A stretch of 46,373 nucleotides of DNA, from positions 1-46,373 of the forward strand of contig JAQICX010000093.1 in assembly GCA_027858345.1 (NCBI GenBank), given 5' to 3'. This DNA comes from Kiritimatiellia bacterium (lineage in GTDB: Bacteria; Verrucomicrobiota; Kiritimatiellia; JAQICX01). Under the pieces are notes generated by a model. It was not told where the DNA came from and did not search any database. It saw nothing but the letters and a program-made list of their open reading frames with translations. The first letter of the stretch is position 1; every line of letters starts with the position of its first letter. Positions 7,620-16,179 of this stretch are shown here, piece after piece. Made by a program: the position numbers and the translations under genes.

Positions 7620-8357
7620 TTACTCTTCGCCGTCGATACTACCGATTTTGATGTTGAGGTCTTCTCGTTTTTCAACACGAGCAATTTTGCCATCACTGAT
7701 CCAGACAACTCTGTCACTTGAAGCAAGCATCTTATGGTCATGTGTTGCAGTAACAATTGTAACACCCTTTTCGCGACTTAGAGATGAAAGAATCTCGATG
7801 ATCTGTTCGCCTGTCTTAAGATCAAGATTTGCTGTTGGTTCATCAGCAAGGATAATCATCGGTTCGTTTGCAAGAGCTCTTGCAATAGCCACACGTTGCT
7901 GCTGTCCACCTGAAAGCTCATCAGGTCTATGATGTGTACGATCGCCAAGACCAACCTGGTCCAATACCTCTTTTGCACGATTTTCAGCTTCTTTTTGAGA
8001 AACACCTGTCAACAAAATTGGTAGAGACACATTATGAAGTGCTGACATTGCAGGCAAAAGGTTAAATGTTTGGAAAACATATCCAATATAATTGTTTCTG
8101 AAATATGACAACTGTGAGCTTGTCAATGATGTAAGACTGACATCTTTAATGCTTACAGCTCCAGATGTAGGCTTGTCAAGAGCACCAATCATATTAAAGA
8201 GAGTTGATTTTCCTGAACCGGAAGGGCCCATAACACTCAAGTATTCGCCTTGAAAAACGTCAAGAAAAATATCTTTCAGAGCATACACAGTGTTAGCCTG
8301 CAAATTAAATTGTTTGTTTACTCCTTCGACGGAGATTATTGTATCTTTATCTTTCAT
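7620..8357 (-). CDS. ABC transporter ATPase, MacB/LolD type (second in locus)
   Basis: This 245-residue cytoplasmic ATPase belongs to the LolD/MacB/FtsE group that drives FtsX-type permeases. It shows Walker A (GPSGSGKST, near residue 44), the Q-loop (YVFQTFNLLPAMSALHN), signature LSGGQQQRVAIARAL, Walker B (IILADEPTANLD) and the H-loop ATHD. It ends in NIKIGSIDGEE, almost the same tail as the ATPase at 15373-16161 (NIEVGSIDGELE). I do not know this tail from LolD, and it suggests both serve the same permeases. It is the last gene of the locus, 229 bases after the OPT-like gene because a MITE-like element sits in the gap, and is followed by a terminator. The substrate is unknown. Confidence 0.9.
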   Translation of the reverse strand: MKDKDTIISVEGVNKQFNLQANTVYALKDIFLDVFQGEYLSVMGPSGSGKSTLFNMIGALDKPTSGAVSIKDVSLTSLTSSQLSYFRNNYIGYVFQTFNLLPAMSALHNVSLPILLTGVSQKEAENRAKEVLDQVGLGDRTHHRPDELSGGQQQRVAIARALANEPMIILADEPTANLDLKTGEQIIEILSSLSREKGVTIVTATHDHKMLASSDRVVWISDGKIARVEKREDLNIKIGSIDGEE

Positions 8358-8427
8358 ATTAAAACCTATTTTCTTAAGAGTTAAGAATTATGTGTGATAA
8401 AAGATATCACACATAAATCATCTAAGC

Positions 8428-8589
8428 GAGAGCATTTCGCTCATGAAACGCAGTAAATCTTTGTTCTGCGGCTTCCGTTGAATCTTTCAAAAAAATACGC
8501 AATAGGCTTTGCTATTACTTGATTTCTTTTTAAACCCAACGTCGTCCTCGAATAAAATCTTTACAGTGTTTCATTTGTTCAATACTCTA
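8428..8589. mobile_element. MITE-like element, copy A
   Basis: About 160 bp, some 93% identical by eye to the reverse complement of 25689-25848. The ends form imperfect inverted repeats of roughly 30 bp (outermost GAGCATT and AATACTCTA; in copy B TAGAGCATT and AATGCTCTA). There is no coding capacity. The TA-ended termini fit miniature elements mobilised by an IS630/mariner-type transposase, which is inference. The right end (8587-8589) supplies the TAG stop codon of the upstream OPT-like gene, and the element separates that gene from the last ATPase of the locus. Confidence 0.75.
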
Positions 8590-10590
8590 GAATGGTAATT
8601 GAATAACTGCATTCTTCAGGAATGTGAAACCTACCCCTAAAATTGTAATCAAACCGGCTCCACAACTGAATCCAGCTGCACCAACAGTAATATATTTTCT
8701 CCAGTTTTCTTTGAAACGAGCCTGAAAATAGTAACGACCAACCAACGCACCAAGGAACTGTGGTATAACTGTGTGAGGCCATGTCTGGCCCAATCCACGA
8801 ACCGCTCCATAAACAAATACTATAGGTAATCCAAGTCCAGAGAAAAGACCAAAGGTAACAAGACCAATACCAATTCCGCTGAAAATTAACAAAGGTTTAA
8901 ATGCTGCTTCAAACTGTGAGTATCCTCCCATTGTTGATGAGAACATGATACATTGGTTCATAGCTGTGAATTCCCACATTTTTTCTGTAAATGGGAAACG
9001 AGGAGATGGAATTGGTGCCATTCCCCAGATGAAGTTCGCAAAGAAAATTGAACCACAAATAATGATTGGAATCAAGAAGATCTGAGCTTTCCAGATACTC
9101 TTGAAACTTGTACCGGTAAGTTCTGCCTGACGATACTTAACAGCAAAAGTCTGAACTTCTGCTTGAGGAACAGGTACAAACCAGATTGCAGCACCGTGAA
9201 AACCACTAAGGATACGAGCAGCCTGCATAACCATTGGCACAGCAAAAGTCTGACCAATAACACCTTCAAGTCTTGTTCTAACATAGGTCATGATTGGTGC
9301 ATATACAAAACCAATAATTGAGAAGGCAATGATTGCTCCCTTATGCCAGTTCAAAAGATAACCGGAAACAATGATGTAAGATGAAGTTGTCAGGATATAA
9401 GAAATAACAACCCAGATCATTCTGAAGTCACCACGAGACTTAAGATCTTTAGAATTAAGTTCTTCTCTCACAGACATTAAACCATCACCTTTTTTCTTTG
9501 CATTTCTCAGAGCAATGATTACTTGGATTATACCAACAATAGCAATAGCAAATGATAATCCCATTGTAAAACTAAAGTAAAAGTCCATATTGTCTTTGAA
9601 AAGAGTTGTAATGGTGTTATCACCAAGATTCCAACTTGGAAGATATCCCAGCTTATATAGAATTGGGTTTAGGACAAATGTAATAATTAGTCCAAAGAAA
9701 CTACCAACCATAGCATAGAACGGCATAACCATACCCAAAACAAACTGTCCAAGATCAAATGAAATACCTGTTGCAACAGCCGGTAAGAAAGAGCCAGTCT
9801 TTGTTGTCCAGTCAAGGAAAGGAATTGGGAATGCCATAAGAGGCTTAGCCAGGAATGCACCTGATATTGTTGGCAGTCCCATATATATCAGACCAAAGAG
9901 CATACCAATACCAGAGCCCATAGAGAAAACTCTCCATCTCCAGCCAACCTGTTTCTCGCCGGCATCAACTGAATGTTCTGATTCCTCAGCAAGAGCAACA
10001 ATACCAGATGCACCAACAGAAGCCATTGGAAAAGGAAGTTTTTCAATATCACTTGTTAAATGGAACAAACCATATCCAAGAATCAACTGATTGATACGTC
10101 CAACTATAAGACCAAAGAGAATGATTGAAATTGGAGCAATCCAATGTACATTGAAGAATGTTCTTGTAGCTAAAATGTCAGGATCTTTTGGAGCGAACCA
10201 AAGTGGCAATGCATCAGCAATACCAGCGGCCTTTGCTGCGTTACTCTGAACAAAAAACTGATTCCATAGCAAACCAGAGAACGGCACAGCCATAACAGCA
10301 CCTGCCAAATAGAACAGAACGTACAGCTCTGCTCTATGCAATGTTTTATGTGCTCTTCTTGCAACTTCAATAAAAAGGATAACTGTAACCCACTGAGCAG
10401 CTGGTCCAATACCTTGACCAGCAAGCAAACTCATATACATTGCCCCTGGAACCATAATCATACCAACAAAAACAGCACCTAGTAAGGATCTGATATTGAA
10501 TCCATCAATAAATGTATCTGGTACATCCATTAGGTTTCTGTATTCAGCAAGATCGTCTTTCTTTGGCCTTTTTAACATATTATTAAACAT
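8587..10590 (-). CDS. OPT-like multi-spanning transporter 2 (667 aa)
   Basis: This very hydrophobic protein has about 14 predicted membrane spans and resembles the oligopeptide transporter (OPT) superfamily, in the branch I associate with DUF6784/DUF6785-type proteins of Planctomycetes and Lentisphaerota. OPT proteins import peptides or metal-chelate compounds with protons. The start ATG at 10590 follows GGAGG by about 9 bases and overlaps the previous gene's end by 8 bases, indicating coupling. The cytoplasmic N-terminus (KRPKKDDLAEYRNLMDVPD) is polar. Only distant similarity to the other OPT-like protein at 18173-20218 is visible. The stop codon lies in the end of a MITE-like element, so the last residues may differ from the ancestral protein. 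The substrate is unknown. Confidence 0.7.
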   Translation of the reverse strand: MFNNMLKRPKKDDLAEYRNLMDVPDTFIDGFNIRSLLGAVFVGMIMVPGAMYMSLLAGQGIGPAAQWVTVILFIEVARRAHKTLHRAELYVLFYLAGAVMAVPFSGLLWNQFFVQSNAAKAAGIADALPLWFAPKDPDILATRTFFNVHWIAPISIILFGLIVGRINQLILGYGLFHLTSDIEKLPFPMASVGASGIVALAEESEHSVDAGEKQVGWRWRVFSMGSGIGMLFGLIYMGLPTISGAFLAKPLMAFPIPFLDWTTKTGSFLPAVATGISFDLGQFVLGMVMPFYAMVGSFFGLIITFVLNPILYKLGYLPSWNLGDNTITTLFKDNMDFYFSFTMGLSFAIAIVGIIQVIIALRNAKKKGDGLMSVREELNSKDLKSRGDFRMIWVVISYILTTSSYIIVSGYLLNWHKGAIIAFSIIGFVYAPIMTYVRTRLEGVIGQTFAVPMVMQAARILSGFHGAAIWFVPVPQAEVQTFAVKYRQAELTGTSFKSIWKAQIFLIPIIICGSIFFANFIWGMAPIPSPRFPFTEKMWEFTAMNQCIMFSSTMGGYSQFEAAFKPLLIFSGIGIGLVTFGLFSGLGLPIVFVYGAVRGLGQTWPHTVIPQFLGALVGRYYFQARFKENWRKYITVGAAGFSCGAGLITILGVGFTFLKNAVIQLPF

Positions 10591-13500
10591 TATTTGCTAC
10601 CTCCTTATCTGCTTTCGCCCTTCCAAGCATGACAAGGGTTTTCTTTCTATAATCTTCCATTGTTTCCGGAGGTAACGACCTCCATATTAAAAACTGTTTT
10701 CGCAGGTCATTGATAAACGGTCGATTTGTTCGTCTCCAATCACCAGTTGTACCACTATTTCTAGTAATAGAGATATGAACTTCATCCACGCCTTCAATTT
10801 CACTTGGCACACTTGTTATACTAAATTCCTGTGTAACACCGAGGTCAAAAGGAGCTGTTGCAATATTACTTTGAAGAACCAGCTGTTTCCCATTTGCATA
10901 GATTTTTGTATGCTCTGCAAGAAATACTCCTAAGGAACAATCACTAAAGTTATTGAAATGCTCAAGGATAAAACTCATAACACCTGTAATATCATACTCA
11001 CTAACTGTGAACGGAAAAGTAAACATCCATTTATCACCTTCTGGTTTTGGTGTTTTCCAGTTTCTCGCAACACCAGGATTGGCACTCTTAGCACCACGAT
11101 ATGCGGGATATATAGTACTCAAAAGAACAGTTGCCATCACAACCAGAATCGCAAAAATTGCATTTGTTGAAGAGTAGTTCATTTCAGGAATCTGAATTGC
11201 TGTGAATGAAGATAGCCAAGATGCCAAGATTGCAACAACCTGGGCAAGTATATACCCCCCTAGCCCTCCAATTACGGCATAAACAGATGACTCTGCAAAG
11301 AACAACATACCAATATGGGCAGGAGCTAGACCAAGTGCACTAAATGTATATATCTCTTTTTGACGGTCGGTAACGGAACCTAACATTGTTCCGAAAATAA
11401 TCAATCCACCAAGAATGATTGGAATAATGATGTTTTGCATGCCACTAGTTGCCAGCATGGTTGTGAAATACAGACGATAAATACCGTCATTTAATGTTGC
11501 ATAAACAGGAGCAGGAGCCAATCTTGCAAGTTGTTCTGCAATAGGTTCAATATCAACACCCTTGTTTGGATAAACACAAACACCAATCAGGCGTCCATTC
11601 AACTGTTCAGCTCTTTTAGAGTTGATAAATGCCACAACAGAGGAATTCAAGTATGGCAAGAATGATGAGTCAGCATCCAAATCCTCTTCACCTTCATCAG
11701 CTAACTTAAGACCAGTATCTTTCTGCATTGATTCATCATTGAAATCAATTGGATATATCGGAGTGTCATCAATTTGTACAAACTTAATAAGTTTATTTTG
11801 ATCTAAAACACCAGCAAATGTGAAGAGATATCCCATAACAGTGACTTTTTCGCCAGGCTTAATACCAAGAGTGTCAGCAGTTGACTGTGTGAAATATATT
11901 GCATCTTCTGCAATTTTAAAATTTTTATCACCATTGAATGCCGCTAACAGGTCAGGTTGACCAATAACATCCATTGTGTCAAGCCCAACAATCGCATCAA
12001 GTTTTGTTATTTTTTCACCATCATTAACGTTTGCGAGCGGCACACAAAACAGTTGAGCTTCAGCAGCATCTTCAGGTGAGATCCAGTATCTTTCTGTAAC
12101 CACACCCTTTTCCTGCATAATATGGCGAGAAATGTCAGAAACTCTGTTTGCCAATGTTTTCCAGACTGGATGATGAATAAAAATGCTCTTTACATTTGCT
12201 GATGAACCAATATGCCTTTTAAATATGCCTCCTTGTGCATCAAAACTTGCAAAACTTAGAATACTGAATGTTAGGAGAATTACAGTAATTGTTGTAAGGA
12301 ACGTTCTCATTGGACGACGACGCATGGTGCTGATACCCATTGCAATAGCAGCTATAATAGTGCTGAATCTTGAAACATCAACCGTGTGAACAGTCAATTC
12401 CATTCCTTGAACTGCTTTAATCTCCTGTTTAAATCGACTCAACAGGATGAAGATAACCATTGATGATAGAATGATAATCAAGAATGCCAGAAAGATAACA
12501 ATCGGTTCCGTAGCAATGGCAAAAGCTGGATGCACATTATATAGAATTACGAAAGTTAGAATAAAGAAGAAGCAGTACCAACCAATTTGTTTATATATAT
12601 GAGGGGTGCCTATCAAAAGTCTTTCAAGAGCATATGCAAATGGAATCATAAGAATCATCAAAATTACAACAGCTTTAACCAAGTCATTCATTGATGTTAG
12701 AATGGGTGCATAAATTCTCTTGTTCAACAAGTTAACCATGTTGTATTCAGCATATTTAGTTGCAATATTCTTTGCAGCAACGGCTTTATGAAGAGCGTTT
12801 TTTGCTAATCCTTGTAGCCATTCCAATGAGTCATTTGTAATTCTTTTCTTTCTTAGAATATCTAAACGACTTTCATCAATCATAAACTTATCTTTAGCGG
12901 ATGATTCTGTAGTTGAAAAATTAACATCTGTTACAGGGTAACCAATACCAAGCGGATCTTCATCAGTAGCATTAATCAAAAGCATACCAAATTTATTTAC
13001 AAATTTTACACCTAGACTTGTATCAGGCATAAACGATGAAACTACAAGAGGTGACTCCATGATGTAACTGTCTTGAGATCTGAACCCTCCATCGTTTGCA
13101 GCATTAAGAACCAATGTTTTTGCACTAACCAAACTCGGAGGTGACATTGCCACAACAGACTCGAAAAGACATGGAAACATGTTTACACGAGATTCAACTG
13201 TTTGAGCCGAATTACAACTATTTACTCGACCAAATTCATCAAATAATACAGCATTCCAGTTTGGAAAACCCATTTGTTTGAAGTCAACAGGGCCTAAAAC
13301 AAATGCACCATTTTGTTCAACAACAGTTCTAATTGCCAAATCGAAACCAGGTAAGTAATATTTACTATTGGCAACTCCAAGCATTGCACCAGCTGCCGGT
13401 GTATTGGCAATGGCACTACCTTTTGAACGCATCATTGCAGAACTGCCATTAACTCTTTCGCCATCCCATGTATAATCTAAAAAATTCAGAACTTTACGAA

Positions 13501-15370
13501 CTCTCTGACGAAGAGAAAATTCAGGACTTGAGAACATACTTTGTGCATATGTATAAAAATCTTTGCTGTAATCATAAATTCTTTCAACATTTACATTCAT
13601 ATATGTATCAGATGGATGCCCCTGATAAATCAAAGCATCACTGCAGGTGCCGACTCTTAGACCATAAATTCCAAAGCGAGCTGCAATCATTCCGGAATAC
13701 ATTGTTTTGCCAGGGAAATACATATCTGGTCCGAGACGAATATTAGTTGTTCCAGTCTGAAAATAGTTTAGCTTATCCTCAATCTCACTGGCAACTGTGT
13801 CAATCGCGGAAAATACACCTACATAATAACCTACCGTATTATAAAAGGCCTGAGATAGATATTTCTCTGAATCCCACTGAGCAAATCCCCATAATGGTCC
13901 ATTCCCTGAAAAATCAACTGAAAGATTTATGATAATCTGCTTGTTTTTAAAAAGTTTGGAAATTTCTACAGCCTGCTCTTTTTGTTTCATTAATTCTGAA
14001 ACTTCTGCAAGCCTGCTGTTAAGATTTCCATCAATCTTTTTAATAATTGCATCCATTTGTGGCTTAACATCATCGCTAAACTCTTCTTTACCAATAGCTC
14101 TTCGTAATGAATCCCACTTAGATTTTTCTGCTGCTAACTCATCAACATGCTTGTCAATTGCTTCAATCTTACCTTTATTTCCCTTTGCATCTTGTTTCTC
14201 AAGACGCATTTTTTTTAGATTTTCTTCACTGATCATTCCAATATCCTCACCACTTTCAGACTGTGAATAGTCTCTGAGTTTTACGAGAACCTGACGTGTT
14301 ACGGGGGTGAAATCATCAAAAAATGTTCTATCATTAAGAACTTCGATCATTTTTCCAAGAAAGATTTTTTCTTCTTTATAGTTTTGTATATAGTCCGAAT
14401 GAGTAACTCTTGAACCAGTTATATTTTCATTTCTAAAAATTGCATTGTACAAGTTTTGAGAACCTGTAAGTAGTCGACCTTCACCACCAAGAAAGACAAA
14501 CATAATATTTCTACGTGGTTTATCTTGTTGTAGTTTCTTTGCCATTTGCAAAAGAGCCATACAGTTTGCAGCACCTTTTGCACCATTTGATAATTCAGGT
14601 ACTGTACCAAAACTATCAAGTTGAGCTGTCAAAATAATAACTTCTTCTTTTTCCAAATCAAAATCAGGATCTGTTCCTGGTAACCATGCAATTATATTCC
14701 TGGAAGTTAGTCTCTGCCATGTTGGCTTTGACTGAATAGTAACCTCTCTTACCCCATCTCTAATTCCAGACATATCAAAGTCTTCTTGAGTCATATAAAA
14801 ACGTGGTAAATCCGCTGTTATATTTTCAAAACGAGCAAACTCTTGCGGAATATCTCCGTCTTCAATAAAAATTACAGCCTTTGCTCCCATAGCAAAAGCA
14901 TCTTGCCAACGCCTTGCATTCGCATAGTTAAGACATACTATTTTCCCTATCGGATTAATGTCACCATATGCTTCTGGAGAGCCATCACCTGCATAGAAAG
15001 CTTCCACAGTGACTTTATCCTTACGCAATGCAGAACCTTGCCAGAGATTAGCTCTTATCGCATACATCGGCAACTCTTTACCTCCAATACTTATTGAAGC
15101 ATCAGTTAACAGCTGAGGTATGAAAAATTCCTGTTCAATCACATTGTCATAACCAGCAGTTTTAAGCTCTTTAACAATATAATCGGCAGCAGCATTAAAC
15201 TCTTCCGTACCTGCCAAACGATGCGGCTCAGATGTTAAAACCTGAACGCCTTCAAGAAAATTACTCTTATCTTCATCAACGGTTACGTCCTGAGCAAATG
15301 CAGATGACATTCCTAAGAATAGTCCTAATACAAGTAATTTACAAAAATTTTTATTTATATTCTTTATCAT
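10583..15370 (-). CDS. M28 peptidase-like ectodomain fused to FtsX-type permease
   Basis: This is a 1595-residue fusion. An N-terminal signal segment (residues 8-26, ending SSAFAQ) leads to an exported PA-like domain (about 120-210) inside an M28 aminopeptidase-like fold (about 40-610) with a charged, helical insert (about 375-475). Four hydrophobic spans (898-920, 930-950, 955-978, 1022-1044) precede a large soluble loop and a C-terminal FtsX block with MLGSVTDRQKEIYTFSALGL and a YPAYRGAKSANP ending, then a ~130-residue soluble tail. M28 metal sites are degraded: AQLDS (Gln250) for AHxDS, GAKG (263-266) for the Asp site, GGEG (Glu297) for EE; only GHPSDT (His585) and perhaps Asp486 remain. 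It starts 2 bases after the ATPase gene. It is probably a pseudo-peptidase sensor or substrate-binding permease. Confidence 0.8.
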   Translation of the reverse strand: MIKNINKNFCKLLVLGLFLGMSSAFAQDVTVDEDKSNFLEGVQVLTSEPHRLAGTEEFNAAADYIVKELKTAGYDNVIEQEFFIPQLLTDASISIGGKELPMYAIRANLWQGSALRKDKVTVEAFYAGDGSPEAYGDINPIGKIVCLNYANARRWQDAFAMGAKAVIFIEDGDIPQEFARFENITADLPRFYMTQEDFDMSGIRDGVREVTIQSKPTWQRLTSRNIIAWLPGTDPDFDLEKEEVIILTAQLDSFGTVPELSNGAKGAANCMALLQMAKKLQQDKPRRNIMFVFLGGEGRLLTGSQNLYNAIFRNENITGSRVTHSDYIQNYKEEKIFLGKMIEVLNDRTFFDDFTPVTRQVLVKLRDYSQSESGEDIGMISEENLKKMRLEKQDAKGNKGKIEAIDKHVDELAAEKSKWDSLRRAIGKEEFSDDVKPQMDAIIKKIDGNLNSRLAEVSELMKQKEQAVEISKLFKNKQIIINLSVDFSGNGPLWGFAQWDSEKYLSQAFYNTVGYYVGVFSAIDTVASEIEDKLNYFQTGTTNIRLGPDMYFPGKTMYSGMIAARFGIYGLRVGTCSDALIYQGHPSDTYMNVNVERIYDYSKDFYTYAQSMFSSPEFSLRQRVRKVLNFLDYTWDGERVNGSSAMMRSKGSAIANTPAAGAMLGVANSKYYLPGFDLAIRTVVEQNGAFVLGPVDFKQMGFPNWNAVLFDEFGRVNSCNSAQTVESRVNMFPCLFESVVAMSPPSLVSAKTLVLNAANDGGFRSQDSYIMESPLVVSSFMPDTSLGVKFVNKFGMLLINATDEDPLGIGYPVTDVNFSTTESSAKDKFMIDESRLDILRKKRITNDSLEWLQGLAKNALHKAVAAKNIATKYAEYNMVNLLNKRIYAPILTSMNDLVKAVVILMILMIPFAYALERLLIGTPHIYKQIGWYCFFFILTFVILYNVHPAFAIATEPIVIFLAFLIIILSSMVIFILLSRFKQEIKAVQGMELTVHTVDVSRFSTIIAAIAMGISTMRRRPMRTFLTTITVILLTFSILSFASFDAQGGIFKRHIGSSANVKSIFIHHPVWKTLANRVSDISRHIMQEKGVVTERYWISPEDAAEAQLFCVPLANVNDGEKITKLDAIVGLDTMDVIGQPDLLAAFNGDKNFKIAEDAIYFTQSTADTLGIKPGEKVTVMGYLFTFAGVLDQNKLIKFVQIDDTPIYPIDFNDESMQKDTGLKLADEGEEDLDADSSFLPYLNSSVVAFINSKRAEQLNGRLIGVCVYPNKGVDIEPIAEQLARLAPAPVYATLNDGIYRLYFTTMLATSGMQNIIIPIILGGLIIFGTMLGSVTDRQKEIYTFSALGLAPAHIGMLFFAESSVYAVIGGLGGYILAQVVAILASWLSSFTAIQIPEMNYSSTNAIFAILVVMATVLLSTIYPAYRGAKSANPGVARNWKTPKPEGDKWMFTFPFTVSEYDITGVMSFILEHFNNFSDCSLGVFLAEHTKIYANGKQLVLQSNIATAPFDLGVTQEFSITSVPSEIEGVDEVHISITRNSGTTGDWRRTNRPFINDLRKQFLIWRSLPPETMEDYRKKTLVMLGRAKADKEVANNV

Positions 15371-15372
15371 TC

Positions 15373-16161
15373 TTATTCTAACTCCCCGTCAATAGAACCA
15401 ACTTCGATATTAACTTCACTTCTAGTTTTTATTCTGTCAATCTGTCCGTCTCTAATCCACATCATTCTATCACAGATATTTAACATTCTATGGTCATGTG
15501 TGGCACATATTACTGTAACGTGACGCTCTTTATTGAGTTTCACCAGTACATCTAAAACTTCTCTACCAGTCTTAAGGTCAAGGTTAGCTGTTGGCTCATC
15601 ACAAAGAAGAATGGTTGGATTGTTCGCCATACTTCTTGCAATTGCCACACGTTGCTGCTGACCACCAGACATCTGAATTGGTTTGTGATGCCAGCGATCT
15701 GCCAAGCCAACCAAACCTAATAAATCCATGCCTCGTTCCTGTGCTTCTTTCTCGACTACACCAGCAAAAACCATTGGTGCGGTAACATTTTCCAAAGCTG
15801 TCATATAACGCAAAAGATTATAACTCTGGAAAATATAACCAATTTTATGACATCTTAAAAAAGCAAGTTCAACTGCACTTAACTGTGCAACGTCTACTTC
15901 ATCAATAAACACTCTGCCCCTGGAAGGTGAATCCAACCCACCAATCATATTGAAAAATGTTGATTTACCTGAACCAGATGGTCCCATAACTGCAATCATT
16001 TCACCACGATATATAATCATATCCACGCCTCTTAAAGCCTGAGTAGTTACACTACCCATTTTATATTCCTTAATCAAACGTAAAGTTCTTACAATTACCG
16101 CACGCTCCTCTTCTGTTTTTTTAACTGAAGAATCTACTATATTTTCTTTTTCATTAGTCAT
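15373..16161 (-). CDS. ABC transporter ATPase, MacB/LolD type (first in locus)
   Basis: This 262-residue ATPase has an N-terminal extension (about residues 1-25) rich in charged residues, then Walker A GPSGSGKST, the Q-loop YIFQSYNLLRYMTALEN, signature MSGGQQQRVAIARSM, Walker B ILLCDEPTANLD and the H-loop ATHDHRM. It ends NIEVGSIDGELE, nearly the tail of the ATPase at 7620-8357. It lies 18 bases after the permease gene and 2 bases before the M28-FtsX gene, so it most likely powers one or both. An AGGTGG ribosome site precedes the ATG at 16161. By analogy with MacB/LolCDE it would convert ATP hydrolysis into periplasmic movement rather than classical import. Confidence 0.92.
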   Translation of the reverse strand: MTNEKENIVDSSVKKTEEERAVIVRTLRLIKEYKMGSVTTQALRGVDMIIYRGEMIAVMGPSGSGKSTFFNMIGGLDSPSRGRVFIDEVDVAQLSAVELAFLRCHKIGYIFQSYNLLRYMTALENVTAPMVFAGVVEKEAQERGMDLLGLVGLADRWHHKPIQMSGGQQQRVAIARSMANNPTILLCDEPTANLDLKTGREVLDVLVKLNKERHVTVICATHDHRMLNICDRMMWIRDGQIDRIKTRSEVNIEVGSIDGELE

Positions 16162-16179
16162 AAAATTACCACCTAAATA

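Noticed and set aside
8428-8589. Complete insertion sequence
   Set aside because: 160 bp with terminal inverted repeats but no reading frame or transposase; kept as a non-autonomous MITE-like element.
10583-15370. Active M28 aminopeptidase
   Set aside because: At least three of the metal or catalytic positions are substituted (Gln250, GAKG, GGEG), so catalysis is not supported.
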